From NCBI GenBank assembly GCA_009844885.1, contig VYAQ01000044.1:1-64000 (forward strand): DNA of 64,000 nt. Reading direction: 5' to 3'. Positions 34,847-45,700 of the stretch are shown here, piece by piece; the first letter of the stretch is position 1; each line of letters opens with the position of its first letter. The translations under genes and the position numbers were made by a program. The DNA is from Gemmatimonadota bacterium. GTDB taxonomy: Bacteria; Gemmatimonadota; Gemmatimonadetes; Longimicrobiales; Gaopeijiaceae. The notes under the pieces were generated by a model. The model saw only the letters and a list, made by a program, of their open reading frames with translations. It searched no databases and was not told where the DNA came from.

Positions 34847-36166
34847 CTACCCGTCACACGGATGATTCGCGTTGTCCGGGTGGTGACAGTTCGCGAGGAT
34901 CTCGATGCGGGTGATCGGCAGCATGAGGCCCGGCGTAGAGGCCGCGGGCGAGCCCGGCAGCCAATTCATGCTCTTGACGCCGAAGCGGTAGTGGTCCTGC
35001 AGCCTCTTGTACTGCATGAACAGATTCACCCGCCGCTCGTGCTCAAGCATGTCGCGTGCAGGAATCTGCCCCGAGTAGGCCGTCAGGCCGTCTAGCCCTT
35101 CGCGGATCATGTTGATGTGGTTCGCGAACCCGTCCATGTCACCGTTCGCCAGCGCGGCCTCAGCCACAATTAGACGCAGGCCCCGCTCGCCCACGACGGT
35201 CAGCGGCGCATATCCGCCCCCATCGAGAAACTCGTCCACACGCGTCATGTAGCGCGTATCCACAGCACCCTCGATCGGGTCCATGAGGTTGTGCGACGTC
35301 AGCGTCGGCGGGTCTTTCGGGTCCTTCGTAGCGTACTCGGGACCGATCTGGAGTTCGCCCCGCTCATTGACCTGCCACGACAGGTTGTTCGTCACCGTGG
35401 AGCCGCTGTACGAGAACCGGTAGGCCCAGTCCGTGCCCGCAACCGAGCCGAGCACCGCCATCGCGTCGCTGTTGGCGTTGGAGTCGTTGATGAGCGGATT
35501 GCCCGGTGTGGAACCCGGCGGGTTGAGCAGACCCCAGATCGCCTTCTGATGGTAGGCCTGCGCCCGGGCGGCCTGCGCCCGCATGGCAGTCTCTCCACCC
35601 CCCGACATCGCCGCGCTGTAGTACGCGATGGCCTGATCGAAGACCGTGTGCATGTTGGCTTCGCCGATGAGGGGCCCGGGCTCGGTACGGTCGCTGAACG
35701 CGAAGTCGTCGAACATCTGCGCGATGGACGAGTAGGCGACGCCGGCGTACAGATTTGCCCGCGCCAGATCCGCCTGCACGTCGGCGCCCTCGGAGACGTG
35801 CCCCTCCAGCAGGCCCACGGCGAACTGGGACATCCAGCGTGCCTGGGCAATGCCGGGGAACGAGCCGTCGGCGAATTCGTTGCCGGGGTTGTTCGGTGTG
35901 CCCTGGTCGAGCTCGTTCCACGCATCGCGGGACCCGATCCAGGTGATCTCGTCCCCGACGGTGGAGAATGCCGCGTAAATACCGCCGACGCCGCTGGCGA
36001 CCAGCGCCTGCGAGCCGTTCACGGCCGCGGCGGCGGCCTCGACCTTCTCGATGTCCGCCTGGACCAGAGCGTTGGGGTTGTCGACCTCGAGGAGGTCGCA
36101 AGCGCCGAGGAAGGCGACCGCCCCCAGCGCGGCCAGAAATGATCCTGGTTTCCTGTTGTTCATCAT
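34847..36166 (-). CDS. SusD/RagB-family outer-membrane lipoprotein
   Basis: AFLGACDLLEVDNPNAL...; follows SusC-like gene in same orientation. Confidence 0.82.
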   Translation of the reverse strand: MMNNRKPGSFLAALGAVAFLGACDLLEVDNPNALVQADIEKVEAAAAAVNGSQALVASGVGGIYAAFSTVGDEITWIGSRDAWNELDQGTPNNPGNEFADGSFPGIAQARWMSQFAVGLLEGHVSEGADVQADLARANLYAGVAYSSIAQMFDDFAFSDRTEPGPLIGEANMHTVFDQAIAYYSAAMSGGGETAMRAQAARAQAYHQKAIWGLLNPPGSTPGNPLINDSNANSDAMAVLGSVAGTDWAYRFSYSGSTVTNNLSWQVNERGELQIGPEYATKDPKDPPTLTSHNLMDPIEGAVDTRYMTRVDEFLDGGGYAPLTVVGERGLRLIVAEAALANGDMDGFANHINMIREGLDGLTAYSGQIPARDMLEHERRVNLFMQYKRLQDHYRFGVKSMNWLPGSPAASTPGLMLPITRIEILANCHHPDNANHPCDG

Positions 36167-36178
36167 CTCATCTCCCTC

Positions 36179-39100
36179 CTAGAAGCCCGCACGCAGCGAG
36201 AAGGTGAACCGCCGCGGAATCGGCACGCCGAAGGCTTCCGTTCCGGTGAGGAAGTTGCAGTTGACGCCAGCGCCCGTGCAGTTGGACTGCGGGTTGATCT
36301 CCGGGTCGATTCCGCGGTAGTCGCCGAACATCCAGAGATGCACGTTGCGGCCGCCAAGCGTAATCGCGGCGTTGTCGAGCCCGAACCCCTCGATCATGTC
36401 GGTTGGGAGCCGGTAAGACAGCGAAACCTCACGCAGCCGAATGAAGTCGGAGGTCCAGATCTGGTTCATCCCCGACATCGGCGCCAGGGCACGATACTCT
36501 CTGGCCCACTCGAGCGCGGCCTCGAGCCGCTGCTCGGCGGTGGACGCCGGATTCTGCATGATGGACGCCACGCGAGCGGTGCCGGGCACGTTGCGGCCGA
36601 TGACGGCGTTGGCCTGCCGGAAGGCACCGGTCAGATCCTGGGTATGGTAGTTGCCCGCCCGGTACTCGAAGTTGGTCGACAGGTCGAAGCTGCCGAGGAA
36701 GTTTATGTTGAACCCCGTTGAGCCGGCAAAGTCCGGAGTCGGCTTGCCTATGTAGCTGTCCAGGTATTCCGCCGCGCCACCCGCGCAGCCGACCGGAATG
36801 ACCTCGAACGACGACGGGTTGCGCGCCTCGCTGAAGAACTCGAGCGCCTCGGCCCGCGACGGCTCCGAGCAGTTCCGGTTGAGATCCAGAGGAATGGCCA
36901 TGTTCGGATCCAGGACCGCACCGAAGAACGAGCCGGGTGCATAGCCTTCCTTCAGGAAGTTCCGGTATCTGGGATATGACCCACCGGTCTTGAGCGGAGG
37001 AGCACCTCCCAGGTCCGTCACGATCTCGTCGATGTACGCCGTATTGGCGAAGACATTGACGGACAGGTTTTCGCTGTTGTAGACCGAACCGTTGACGGTC
37101 GCCTCAATGCCCGTCGCGTCAATCTGCCCGATGTTGTCGAGCTGCGTCGCGGTGAAGCCCCCCGTCACCGGGAACTGGCGGTTGACCAGTGCGTCGCTGG
37201 TGACGCGATCCCAATACGTGAGGTCAACGGCGATCCGGTCGTTCAGCAGACCGAACTCCATGCCGAATTCGTATTCGTCGGAGATCTCGGGCCTCAGCGC
37301 CTGGTTCCCCAGGTTGCCGGGAGAGAGCCCGGGCCCCACCTCGGCCGGGCGCGGCACGAAGGTGGTGAACTTGTCGAAGGCGCCCGGCTGCAGTCCCGAG
37401 CGTCCCCAGGCGGCGCGGACGCGGAACGTCGACAGCGTCTCGTTATCCCAGTCGAAGAGGTCGGTAGGGATGACGGAGGCCGCCAGCTTGGGATACGTCG
37501 CCGTCTCGAAGTCCGAACCGAACGCGCTGTTGGCGTCGAAGCGCGCGCCCAACGTCACGAACGCCCAGTCCTGCCAGCCCAGCTGTTCCTGGAAGTACAC
37601 GCCGGCGTTGACCACACGCGTCCACCCCTCGGATGTCCACTGGTTGGCTCCGGCGCTCGCCACCTCCAGACCGGGTCCGGGGAAGCTCTGGCCGCCGCCG
37701 CCGTGATAGACGTTCTGGCTCAGGAAGCCCTGGGTGCCGACGAGCAGCGTGCTGGTGATGTCGTCGGTGAAGCTGTTGTCGTAGGACAGCTTGAAGTCGC
37801 CCGTGACCTCACGATGGTTGCGGTCGCCGAACGAGCGGGTGCCCTCGGTATTGTAGGTCGTGAAGCTGTCGACGTTCCAGCCGAAGGGGAAGAAGGAGAC
37901 GTTCGTGCCGTTGGTGACGTCAACGCCGAAGGTGCCGTCGAAGACCATACCTTCCATGATCGTCCAGTTGGCGTTGAGGCTTCCGGCGAAGTGCTCGACA
38001 TCCTCGAAGATGTCGCGCTCGGCCGTTTCACGGAGCGTCGCGAAGGCCAGGCTGCCGTAGCGGTTGTTGTCGTCGGCGAGACGGAGCTGGCCCATAAGAC
38101 CGAGCGAGAAGACGCCGAAGATGTTGTTGCCCCCCGCGAGGCTGCTCTTGTTGAGCTCCGAATACAGGCCGCTCACGCGGATGCGCACGTTGTCGAAGGG
38201 GAAGATGCTGAGGTTCAGCGTCCCCTGCCGGCGCACGATCGTGTCCTCGTTCTTGAGCCTGCCGCCATCCGCGAAGACGCCGTCGAGCGTGCTGAACGGG
38301 CCGTTCTCGTTGTGGTAGCGCCCCGAGGCGAAGTACTGGATGAGGTCGCTGCCGCCCGAGACGGAACCCGAATAGGTCTGCCCGTACCCAGTGTTGTACA
38401 GCTCGCTCATGTAGTCGACCTCGTACACCTCGTACGGCTGGAGGCTCACGCCCCAGCGGTGCTGCATGCGCGCGACTTCTTCCGCGTTGCGCGGGAAGTC
38501 GGCGTGGTTGATGAAGCGATTGAAGGGCGCCCTGACCGCGGTCTGGTCGGTCTGGATCGTCCACCGCGGCGCACCCTGCTGGCCACGCTTGGTGAAGATC
38601 TGGATCACGCCATTCGACGCCTCGGTGCCGTACAGCGTCGCGGCCGCAGCCCCCTTGAGGATCTCGATCCGTTCGATCGAGTTGGGGTCGATGTCGTCGA
38701 TCCGTCGCGTGGCCGCCTGCCCCGCACCCCAGCCGCCCCCGCTGCCACGGTCGATACGGACGCCATCGAGGTAGATGATGGGCTCGTTCGACTGCGAAAG
38801 CGACGCGGAACCGCGGATGCGGATGCGCCCACTGGAACCGGTGTCACCGCCGCCGGGAAGACCTACGACCCCGGCCTCGCGGCCCTGGAGTACATCGCTG
38901 AAGCTGGTGATCGGCGCGTTTTCCAGCGCACCGACATCCACCGTGGCAATCGAGTTGCCGAGCTTCTTCTTCTCGGTCGCCACACCGGTGCCGGTGACCA
39001 CGATCTGGTCCAGCTGGATCGCGGTGACGGAAAGACCGAAGTCCACCGTGGACGTCCCACCCGCGGTGACCGTCACGGTCTCCGAGCCCGACCGGTAGCC

Positions 39101-39367
39101 GACCAGCTCGGCGATGACCGTGTGCGTCCCTGGCGGCGCGTTCACGAACAGGTACCGGCCCTGGCTGTTGGTCAGCGTACCGAGGGCCGTGCCCTCGATG
39201 TAGACCTGAGCCGACTCCAGAGGCCGGCCCGACGCGCCGTCGGTAACCTGTCCCGTGACGGTGCCGGTCTGGGCCGCCGCCGCGGATGCGAAGGCCAGGC
39301 TGGCCAACAAGGCCAGGCAAAGCCCTCCTGCCCCATTCCTGAGGCTTGCGAACGAATTACGTGTCAT
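36179..39367 (-). CDS. SusC/RagA-family TonB-dependent outer-membrane receptor
   Basis: Carboxypeptidase-like GTVTGQVTDGASGRPLESAQVYIEGT; plug VLQGREAGVVGLPGGGDTGSSGRIRIRGSASLSQSNEPIIYLDGVR. Confidence 0.93.
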   Translation of the reverse strand: MTRNSFASLRNGAGGLCLALLASLAFASAAAAQTGTVTGQVTDGASGRPLESAQVYIEGTALGTLTNSQGRYLFVNAPPGTHTVIAELVGYRSGSETVTVTAGGTSTVDFGLSVTAIQLDQIVVTGTGVATEKKKLGNSIATVDVGALENAPITSFSDVLQGREAGVVGLPGGGDTGSSGRIRIRGSASLSQSNEPIIYLDGVRIDRGSGGGWGAGQAATRRIDDIDPNSIERIEILKGAAAATLYGTEASNGVIQIFTKRGQQGAPRWTIQTDQTAVRAPFNRFINHADFPRNAEEVARMQHRWGVSLQPYEVYEVDYMSELYNTGYGQTYSGSVSGGSDLIQYFASGRYHNENGPFSTLDGVFADGGRLKNEDTIVRRQGTLNLSIFPFDNVRIRVSGLYSELNKSSLAGGNNIFGVFSLGLMGQLRLADDNNRYGSLAFATLRETAERDIFEDVEHFAGSLNANWTIMEGMVFDGTFGVDVTNGTNVSFFPFGWNVDSFTTYNTEGTRSFGDRNHREVTGDFKLSYDNSFTDDITSTLLVGTQGFLSQNVYHGGGGQSFPGPGLEVASAGANQWTSEGWTRVVNAGVYFQEQLGWQDWAFVTLGARFDANSAFGSDFETATYPKLAASVIPTDLFDWDNETLSTFRVRAAWGRSGLQPGAFDKFTTFVPRPAEVGPGLSPGNLGNQALRPEISDEYEFGMEFGLLNDRIAVDLTYWDRVTSDALVNRQFPVTGGFTATQLDNIGQIDATGIEATVNGSVYNSENLSVNVFANTAYIDEIVTDLGGAPPLKTGGSYPRYRNFLKEGYAPGSFFGAVLDPNMAIPLDLNRNCSEPSRAEALEFFSEARNPSSFEVIPVGCAGGAAEYLDSYIGKPTPDFAGSTGFNINFLGSFDLSTNFEYRAGNYHTQDLTGAFRQANAVIGRNVPGTARVASIMQNPASTAEQRLEAALEWAREYRALAPMSGMNQIWTSDFIRLREVSLSYRLPTDMIEGFGLDNAAITLGGRNVHLWMFGDYRGIDPEINPQSNCTGAGVNCNFLTGTEAFGVPIPRRFTFSLRAGF

Positions 39368-39644
39368 GAGTTGTCCTCCCTTTTCGAGTCATGGACATGT
39401 GACACACCCTATCTATTTCTTACCGGGTATCTCCCGGTCAGGGCCTTGGCCCAATGTTCGGGTCCTCCAACTCGCTCCGCAACCCCCCGCCCTGGACGGA
39501 CGAATCCCCCGGGGACTGCGAGTCCCCGGCGAAGTCGCGCCGCCACGTGAACAATCACGAAAGTTGCCCCTCCGGCATCGCGTGTCAAGCACGGTGTCGC
39601 TGGCAAGGGCTCGAAGCAGGTGCGGCCCTTCGCGGGAAAGGCAG

Positions 39645-40031
39645 TCAGGCGACCCTGGCGACGACCTCGATCTCGACATCCACGCCCGCGGGCAATCCCC
39701 CGGCGGCGACCGTTGCGCGGGCGGGGCGGTGGTCCCCGAAGTGACTTGCGTACACGGCATTCATGTCGGCGAACAGCGCCATGTCGGAAAGGAATACGGT
39801 GGTCTTGACGACCGTCTGCAGGCTCCCTCCCGCGGCCGCGAGCACGGCGGCAAGGTTTCGGAGCACTCTGTCCGCCTGCACCTCTACCCCGCCTTCGACG
39901 AGTTCGCCGGTCTCCGGGTCGATCGCGATCTGACCGGAGGCGAAGATCCAGCCATCGGTCACGATGGCCTGGGAGTAGGGTCCGAGGGCGCCGGGAGCGT
40001 CATCGGTATGAATTGTGGTGAGCAGGGACAT
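39645..40031 (-). CDS. RidA family enamine/imine deaminase
   Basis: LGPYSQAIVTDGWIFASGQIAIDPETGELV...ARATVAAGGLPAGVDVEIEVVA. Confidence 0.92.
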   Translation of the reverse strand: MSLLTTIHTDDAPGALGPYSQAIVTDGWIFASGQIAIDPETGELVEGGVEVQADRVLRNLAAVLAAAGGSLQTVVKTTVFLSDMALFADMNAVYASHFGDHRPARATVAAGGLPAGVDVEIEVVARVA

Positions 40032-40079
40032 GTTCCTGGAGTCCTTTGAGTGGAGTGAGGGCGCGGTCAGCGAAGGCCG

Positions 40080-41225
40080 TCACCATTTGGAGGCGGATCG
40101 CGTCGGGGCGCAAGGGGGACCCGCGCCGGCGGGGACACGGAGTCGCCCGCGCCCCTCGAGCCACACCGGTCTGGCGGCCGAGTCCCCACCCTCGATGCCC
40201 CACAGGTGGTCGTGAAGGTTGACCGACACGCATACGTGGTTGGGCACGAGCCGCAACTGTTCGCCAACCGTCGGCCGCCAATCCGTACCACTCAGGTCAA
40301 GGATGCCGTGCTCCTCGTTGATCGCCCTGACGATCACCTCCGGCCGGTCGAACAGGACGCCGTATCCAGGAGCGCCCGATCCCAGCGTTTCCCTGGAGAG
40401 CGCCTTGGACCCCGCGTCCACTACCGCGCCGTCTGGCACCGCAACGCTGATGACCGTGGCAAGTACGGTGTAGGCCAGGTGCTCCGGCGCGGCGGCGCCC
40501 ATCCCGACGATGTCGCGGTCGTTGTATATGCACGTGCCGGCACGGACTTCGGTCACCCCGGCAAGCAGGTGCGATTCCCACATCGTGGGCGTCGATCCGC
40601 CGGAAACCACGCGCGGCGGAAGCCCGGCCTGGCGCAGCGCCGCCACAAAGGCCCCAATTCGCTCCGAAAGTCGCGCGAGCCGCCCCGCCTGCCGGCTGCG
40701 CGGCATGCGGATGTGCCCCGGGTAGAACATGAGGCCGTCGAAGCGGACGCCGGGCAGCGACGCGGCCTCGGCTGCCACACGCACGGCCTCGGCAGGCTCC
40801 ACAACCCCGGTCCGGCCGAGTCCGGCATCGAACTCGACGAGGATGCCGAAGGTGCGCCCCGCCGCAGCCGCGCCGCGGGCCAGGGGTCGCAGGACCTCGA
40901 TCGAGTCGAGGCCCACCTTGAGATCGACAGTGCGCGGCAGCCCGCACAACCGGTCCACCTTGGCGGCCGACGCGGGCGGGTGCGCGAGCAGGAGATCGCC
41001 GGTCGCCGCGGACATTACCTCGGCCTCGTGCGCGGTCGCGACCGCCAGACCCGTGGCGCCGAGTTCCAGCTGGAGCCGGGCCATCTCCAGTGACTTGTGC
41101 GTCTTGACGTGGGGACGCCACGCGATGCCGTGCGCCTGGCAGTAGGTGACCGCCCGCTCGACGTTTTCCCTGGCCCGGCCCAGATCCACGACGCCGACGG
41201 GCGTCTCCACGCTTGCAAGATCCAC
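40080..41225 (-). CDS. DSD1-like PLP enzyme (alanine racemase fold, D-threonine aldolase family)
   Basis: ETPVGVVDLGRARENVER...WRPHVKTHKSLEMARLQLELGATGLAVATAHEAEVM...VVSGGSTPTMW. Confidence 0.85.
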   Translation of the reverse strand: MDLASVETPVGVVDLGRARENVERAVTYCQAHGIAWRPHVKTHKSLEMARLQLELGATGLAVATAHEAEVMSAATGDLLLAHPPASAAKVDRLCGLPRTVDLKVGLDSIEVLRPLARGAAAAGRTFGILVEFDAGLGRTGVVEPAEAVRVAAEAASLPGVRFDGLMFYPGHIRMPRSRQAGRLARLSERIGAFVAALRQAGLPPRVVSGGSTPTMWESHLLAGVTEVRAGTCIYNDRDIVGMGAAAPEHLAYTVLATVISVAVPDGAVVDAGSKALSRETLGSGAPGYGVLFDRPEVIVRAINEEHGILDLSGTDWRPTVGEQLRLVPNHVCVSVNLHDHLWGIEGGDSAARPVWLEGRGRLRVPAGAGPPCAPTRSASKW

Positions 41226-42581
41226 CTACGGAGCGCCCCAGCCGTCCAGGTCGAATACGGCGGCGCGCACCTGACCCCCACCGACCGGATCCGTCCATGC
41301 GAGCATGAGCCGATCCGGCCCGAGACGGGCGATACGCGGAAAACCGGAGGCCCGCGCGGCATCGGAGTCGGCCAGCGGGCGGGGGTCGCCCGCCACGCCG
41401 TTCGCGGCCACTCGCCTCCCGAGGATCACCGTCCCTTCCGAGGTGCGTTCGAGCCAGGTCACGATGGCCGAGCCGTCGTCGAGCATGAGGACATCCACCC
41501 GGCCAATCGGCTGCCCCAGGTCGACCCGCACCGGTGGGCCGAAGGACACGGCCGCGTCTTCCGAAAAAGCGACGTTCACCCGGGCCTCGCCCTCCGGGGC
41601 CGTGAACCAGGCGACGGCAACCCTTTCACCTTGCGCAACCATCGCCGGCCCGTTCACCGGACACCCACCGATCACCCAGCCGTCGTCGTGCACCGGAACG
41701 CTTGGCGTCCACGCGGGTTCGCCACCGTCCGCGGCGGCCATCCAGCGGCTCACGTGGATGTCACGCACCTCCCCCTCCGCCCGGTCCCGGAAAACCAGAA
41801 CCGGCACTCCGCCGGCGACCACCGCGTCCGTCTGGCAACACTCACAGGCGCGCGCATCGACAACCGTCTCTTCTCCGGCCCCGCCGTCACCCCTTGGCCC
41901 GAGAAGCGGCAGCAGCCGCGCCCTGACCGCCATCGGACCCCCGGGCTCGATCATCGCGCGTCCGTCGAGCCAGGCCGCCCACACGCCTCCCCCCGTCTCC
42001 AGGATCGACACGAAGCCGTGTTCGGTCGGCGTGCCGTCCTCGTGCGGCGTCCACGGCGAGGACCACGTCGACCCCCGGTCCTCCGACCACGAGAGCCTGA
42101 CCCCGTAGTCGTAGGTGCCCTGTCCGCCGCGCTGGAGCCAATGCGCCACGAGGCGGTCTCCAACGGCCTGGACGGAGGGAAAATCGGCCCAGTTCACGAA
42201 AAAGCCGTCGCTTGCGGCCACGGTCTGCGGAGCGCTCCACTGGTTGGCGAGCCTGTCGAAATGCGAAACCGCCACCCGGTGACCCGATGCCGCCGGCTCC
42301 GTCCAGCTCATCCAGACGCCGTCCTCGTCCGCGGCCACAAAGGGTTGTCCGCTGCCCGGTGCCGCGGGGGTCCCCACACGGGCGGGCGGAACGGGATCGG
42401 TTTCAGCCTCCGCGCACGCGAGAACCGCGAGAAAAACGGGCAACGCGAGTAGCGCGGCCGACGCCACGAGGCCATGCCCGCGCGGGTGCCCGCCACCACG
42501 CTTCCGCGTACGCACGCGTGCCGCACGCGGTAAGAACGCGCCGGTCGTGAGCGACCTCTCTTGTATATTGGTTGTGGTCAT
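41226..42581 (-). CDS. Sialidase/BNR-like secreted protein
   Basis: Signal/lipobox LAVLACAE; repeated SxDxGxTW-like motifs (SWSEDRGSTWSSPW). Confidence 0.6.
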   Translation of the reverse strand: MTTTNIQERSLTTGAFLPRAARVRTRKRGGGHPRGHGLVASAALLALPVFLAVLACAEAETDPVPPARVGTPAAPGSGQPFVAADEDGVWMSWTEPAASGHRVAVSHFDRLANQWSAPQTVAASDGFFVNWADFPSVQAVGDRLVAHWLQRGGQGTYDYGVRLSWSEDRGSTWSSPWTPHEDGTPTEHGFVSILETGGGVWAAWLDGRAMIEPGGPMAVRARLLPLLGPRGDGGAGEETVVDARACECCQTDAVVAGGVPVLVFRDRAEGEVRDIHVSRWMAAADGGEPAWTPSVPVHDDGWVIGGCPVNGPAMVAQGERVAVAWFTAPEGEARVNVAFSEDAAVSFGPPVRVDLGQPIGRVDVLMLDDGSAIVTWLERTSEGTVILGRRVAANGVAGDPRPLADSDAARASGFPRIARLGPDRLMLAWTDPVGGGQVRAAVFDLDGWGAP

Positions 42582-42761
42582 CGTGCTGCCGTCGACGTAT
42601 TGTGAGGTTGTCGGTTCTGTAAAGGACCTCCAGCGCACACGTAGGGTAGTAGGTGTGATGGGCCGGTGGGAGGCTGCCGGCAACGCTCCGCCTCCCCCGC
42701 CGGTCCTTGAACTGTACAGACACTCGCTTGCTCGCAAGCGTCAACAGGGAAGAGGCCGGGC

Positions 42762-45700
42762 ATGACACCGACGAGACCCCCACTTCGACAAACAGCGCTC
42801 CCACGGCACTCAGCGAACCGCTTTCCGGCCGGACATCGCGGTATCCAGACGGGCACGGAGGCCATTCGGAAGCGGGGCGCGCGCTGCCTGTGGGCGGTGG
42901 CGCTCGCCCTCCTCGTGGCTCCGGTGCCGGCGTCGGCCCAGTACTTCGGGCGCAACAAGGTGCAGTACGAGCAGCGGGACTTCCGCAAGCTGACCACCGA
43001 GAACTGGGACATCTACTACTACGCCGAGGCGTCGGATCCGATCGAGGACATCGCCCGCATGGCCGAACGGTGGTACGAGCGCTTCTCCCGCGTCTTCCAG
43101 CATGAATTCGACACCCGCAAGCCGCTGATCATCTACGCCGATCACCCGGACTTCCAGCAGACCAACACGCTGGGGGGCGCGATCGGCCAGGGCACCGGCG
43201 GCGTCACCGAATCGCTCAAGAACCGTGTGATCATGCCGCTGACGGCTTCCTACCGCGACACGGACCGCATCCTGGGTCATGAGCTGGTGCACGCATTCCA
43301 GTACAACATCGCCCAGAGCCGCACGGGCGGGGGCATCATGCGGCTGGCGCAGATGCCGCTGTGGGTCGTGGAGGGAATGGCCGAATACCTGTCGATGGGC
43401 CGCGAGCATCCGCACACGGCCATGTGGCTTCGCGACCACATTCTGCGGGACGACAAGCCGACCCTCAGGGAGATCACGCGCAATCCGAAGTACTTCGCGT
43501 ACCGGTTCGGCCAGGGCCTGATTTCGTACCTGGGGGGAACCTATGGCGACGATGCCGTCCAGGACCTCTTCCGCACCGCGCTCCGCGCCGGATGGGAGCC
43601 GGCGATCGAGCAGGTGTTCGCGATGTCCAGCGACACGCTGGCGATGCAGTGGTGGGACGCGATCGAAGCCGAGTACAGGCCGCTGATGGCGGGCAAGACC
43701 GACCCGTACGAGACCGGTGACGTCCTTCTGTGCGTCGAATGCGGCGCGGGCCGGACCAATGTCGCGCCGTCCCTGAGCCCTGACGGCCGGTACATCGTCT
43801 TCCAGTCGGAGCGGGATCTCTTTTCGATGGACCTGTTCCTGGCGGACGTCTACACGGGGGAGATCCTCCGCCCGCTGCAGCGCAACGAGGCGCCGTACAT
43901 CGACGGGATCCGCTACATCGACACGAGCGGATCGTGGTCGCCCGACGGACGCAACCTGGCTTTCGTGATCCTCGCCAACGGCAACAATCAGCTGGCCATT
44001 CTCGATGTCCAGAGCGGCAACATCGAGGAGCGCATCGAGATCGAGGGGCTCGGGGCGATACAGAATCCGGCGTGGTCCCCGGACGGCCGCAGAATCGCCT
44101 TCTCGGGACTGAAGGGCGGGATCACCGACCTCTATCTCTACGACCTCGAGACCGGCAGCGTGCAACAGCTCACCAACGACAAGCACGCCGACCTGCACGC
44201 AGCCTGGTCGCCCGACGGGCGCACCCTCGCCTTCACCTCCGACCGCGGTCCGGAAACCGACTTCGACGCGCTGACGTTCGGCAACTATGTCCTGTCCTTC
44301 CTGGACGTGGAAACGCTGGCGGTGGGCACGCGCATCCCCTTCCCCGGGTCGAAGCACATCAACCCGATCTTCGACCGGACCGGCGACGGCCTGTTCTTCG
44401 TGTCGGATCCGGACGGTTTCCCCGACATCTACCACATGAGTCTCGCCGACGGCGAAATGCGCCGGATCACGCGCGCCGTCACCGGCGTGAGCGGCATCAC
44501 GATGCAGTCGCCGGCGTTCACCTATTCTCCCGACGCGGACCTGCTCGCCTTCTCGGTCTTCCATGAGCGCGGCTACATCGTCAACACGGGACGGCCCGAC
44601 GAGATGTCGACCTACGTGGACGTCGTCGCGGACGCCGCTCCCCACCCGGGACGCATGCTCCCGCCGGGTCTCCCCGCCGTCGGCAGCCGGATCGCACGGT
44701 ACCTGGACGACCCCTACACCGGCCTCGTTTCGGACGAGATCTACACCTCCGACCAATCCGAACCCTACCGGCCTTCCCTGCAGCTCGACTACATCGGTCA
44801 GCCGAGCGTCGGGGTCGGGGCCGATACGTACGGTTCGTACATCGGGGGCGCGACATCGGCCTACTTCAGCGACATGCTGGGCGACCAGAGGGTGTTCACG
44901 AGCCTGCTCGCCAACGGCACCATCAAGGACATCGGCGCAAACGTCTTCTACCTGAACGAGAAGCGGCGCTGGAACTGGGGCGGCGGGATCCAGCACCAGC
45001 CGTACATGCGCAGTTATTTCTCGTTCGGGCGAAACAACTTCCAGATCATCCGCGAGCGCATCTTCATCGATTCGGCGGAGGGGCTGTTGCAGTACCCCCT
45101 GTCGGCCACCCGCCGGCTCGAGGGGGGAATCGGCTTCACGAGGTACGGATTCGACGTGGAGAGGGAAACGTTCCACACCGACCTGTTCCAGCGCGTCATC
45201 GGCTATGAGCGCGAGGGCCTCCCGTCACGCGATGCGCTGAACCTGGCCTCCGTGTCCATGGCGTTCGTGGGAGACAACCACTATTCGGGCTTCACGAGCC
45301 CGGTGCGGGGCGGACGCTTCCGGGTCGGCGTGCAGGCGCTCTACGGCACCGTGGATTTCCAGAACCTCACCCTGGACTACCGCCGCTACTTCAACAACGG
45401 CGGTCCGGTTACGCTGGCGCTACGCGGAATGCACCTGGGACGCTACGGGGACCTGCGCGAGCTCGATCAGCAGCAGCTGGGCACGTATTTCCTGGGCTAC
45501 GAACACATGATCCGAGGGTACTCGTGGGAGTCCTTCAATCAGAACCAGGAATGCACGATCAGCCTCAGTGGCTCGAGCTGCCCCGAACTCGACCGGCTGT
45601 TCGGACACCGGCTGGGCGTGTTCAACATGGAGCTCCGGCTCCCATTCACGGGAATCGAGGAGTTCGGGCTCATCAACTTCCCCTACATTCCGCTCGAGTT

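Noticed and set aside
42810-45176. 788-aa minus-strand ORF
   Set aside because: Antisense shadow of the peptidase/propeller/barrel gene
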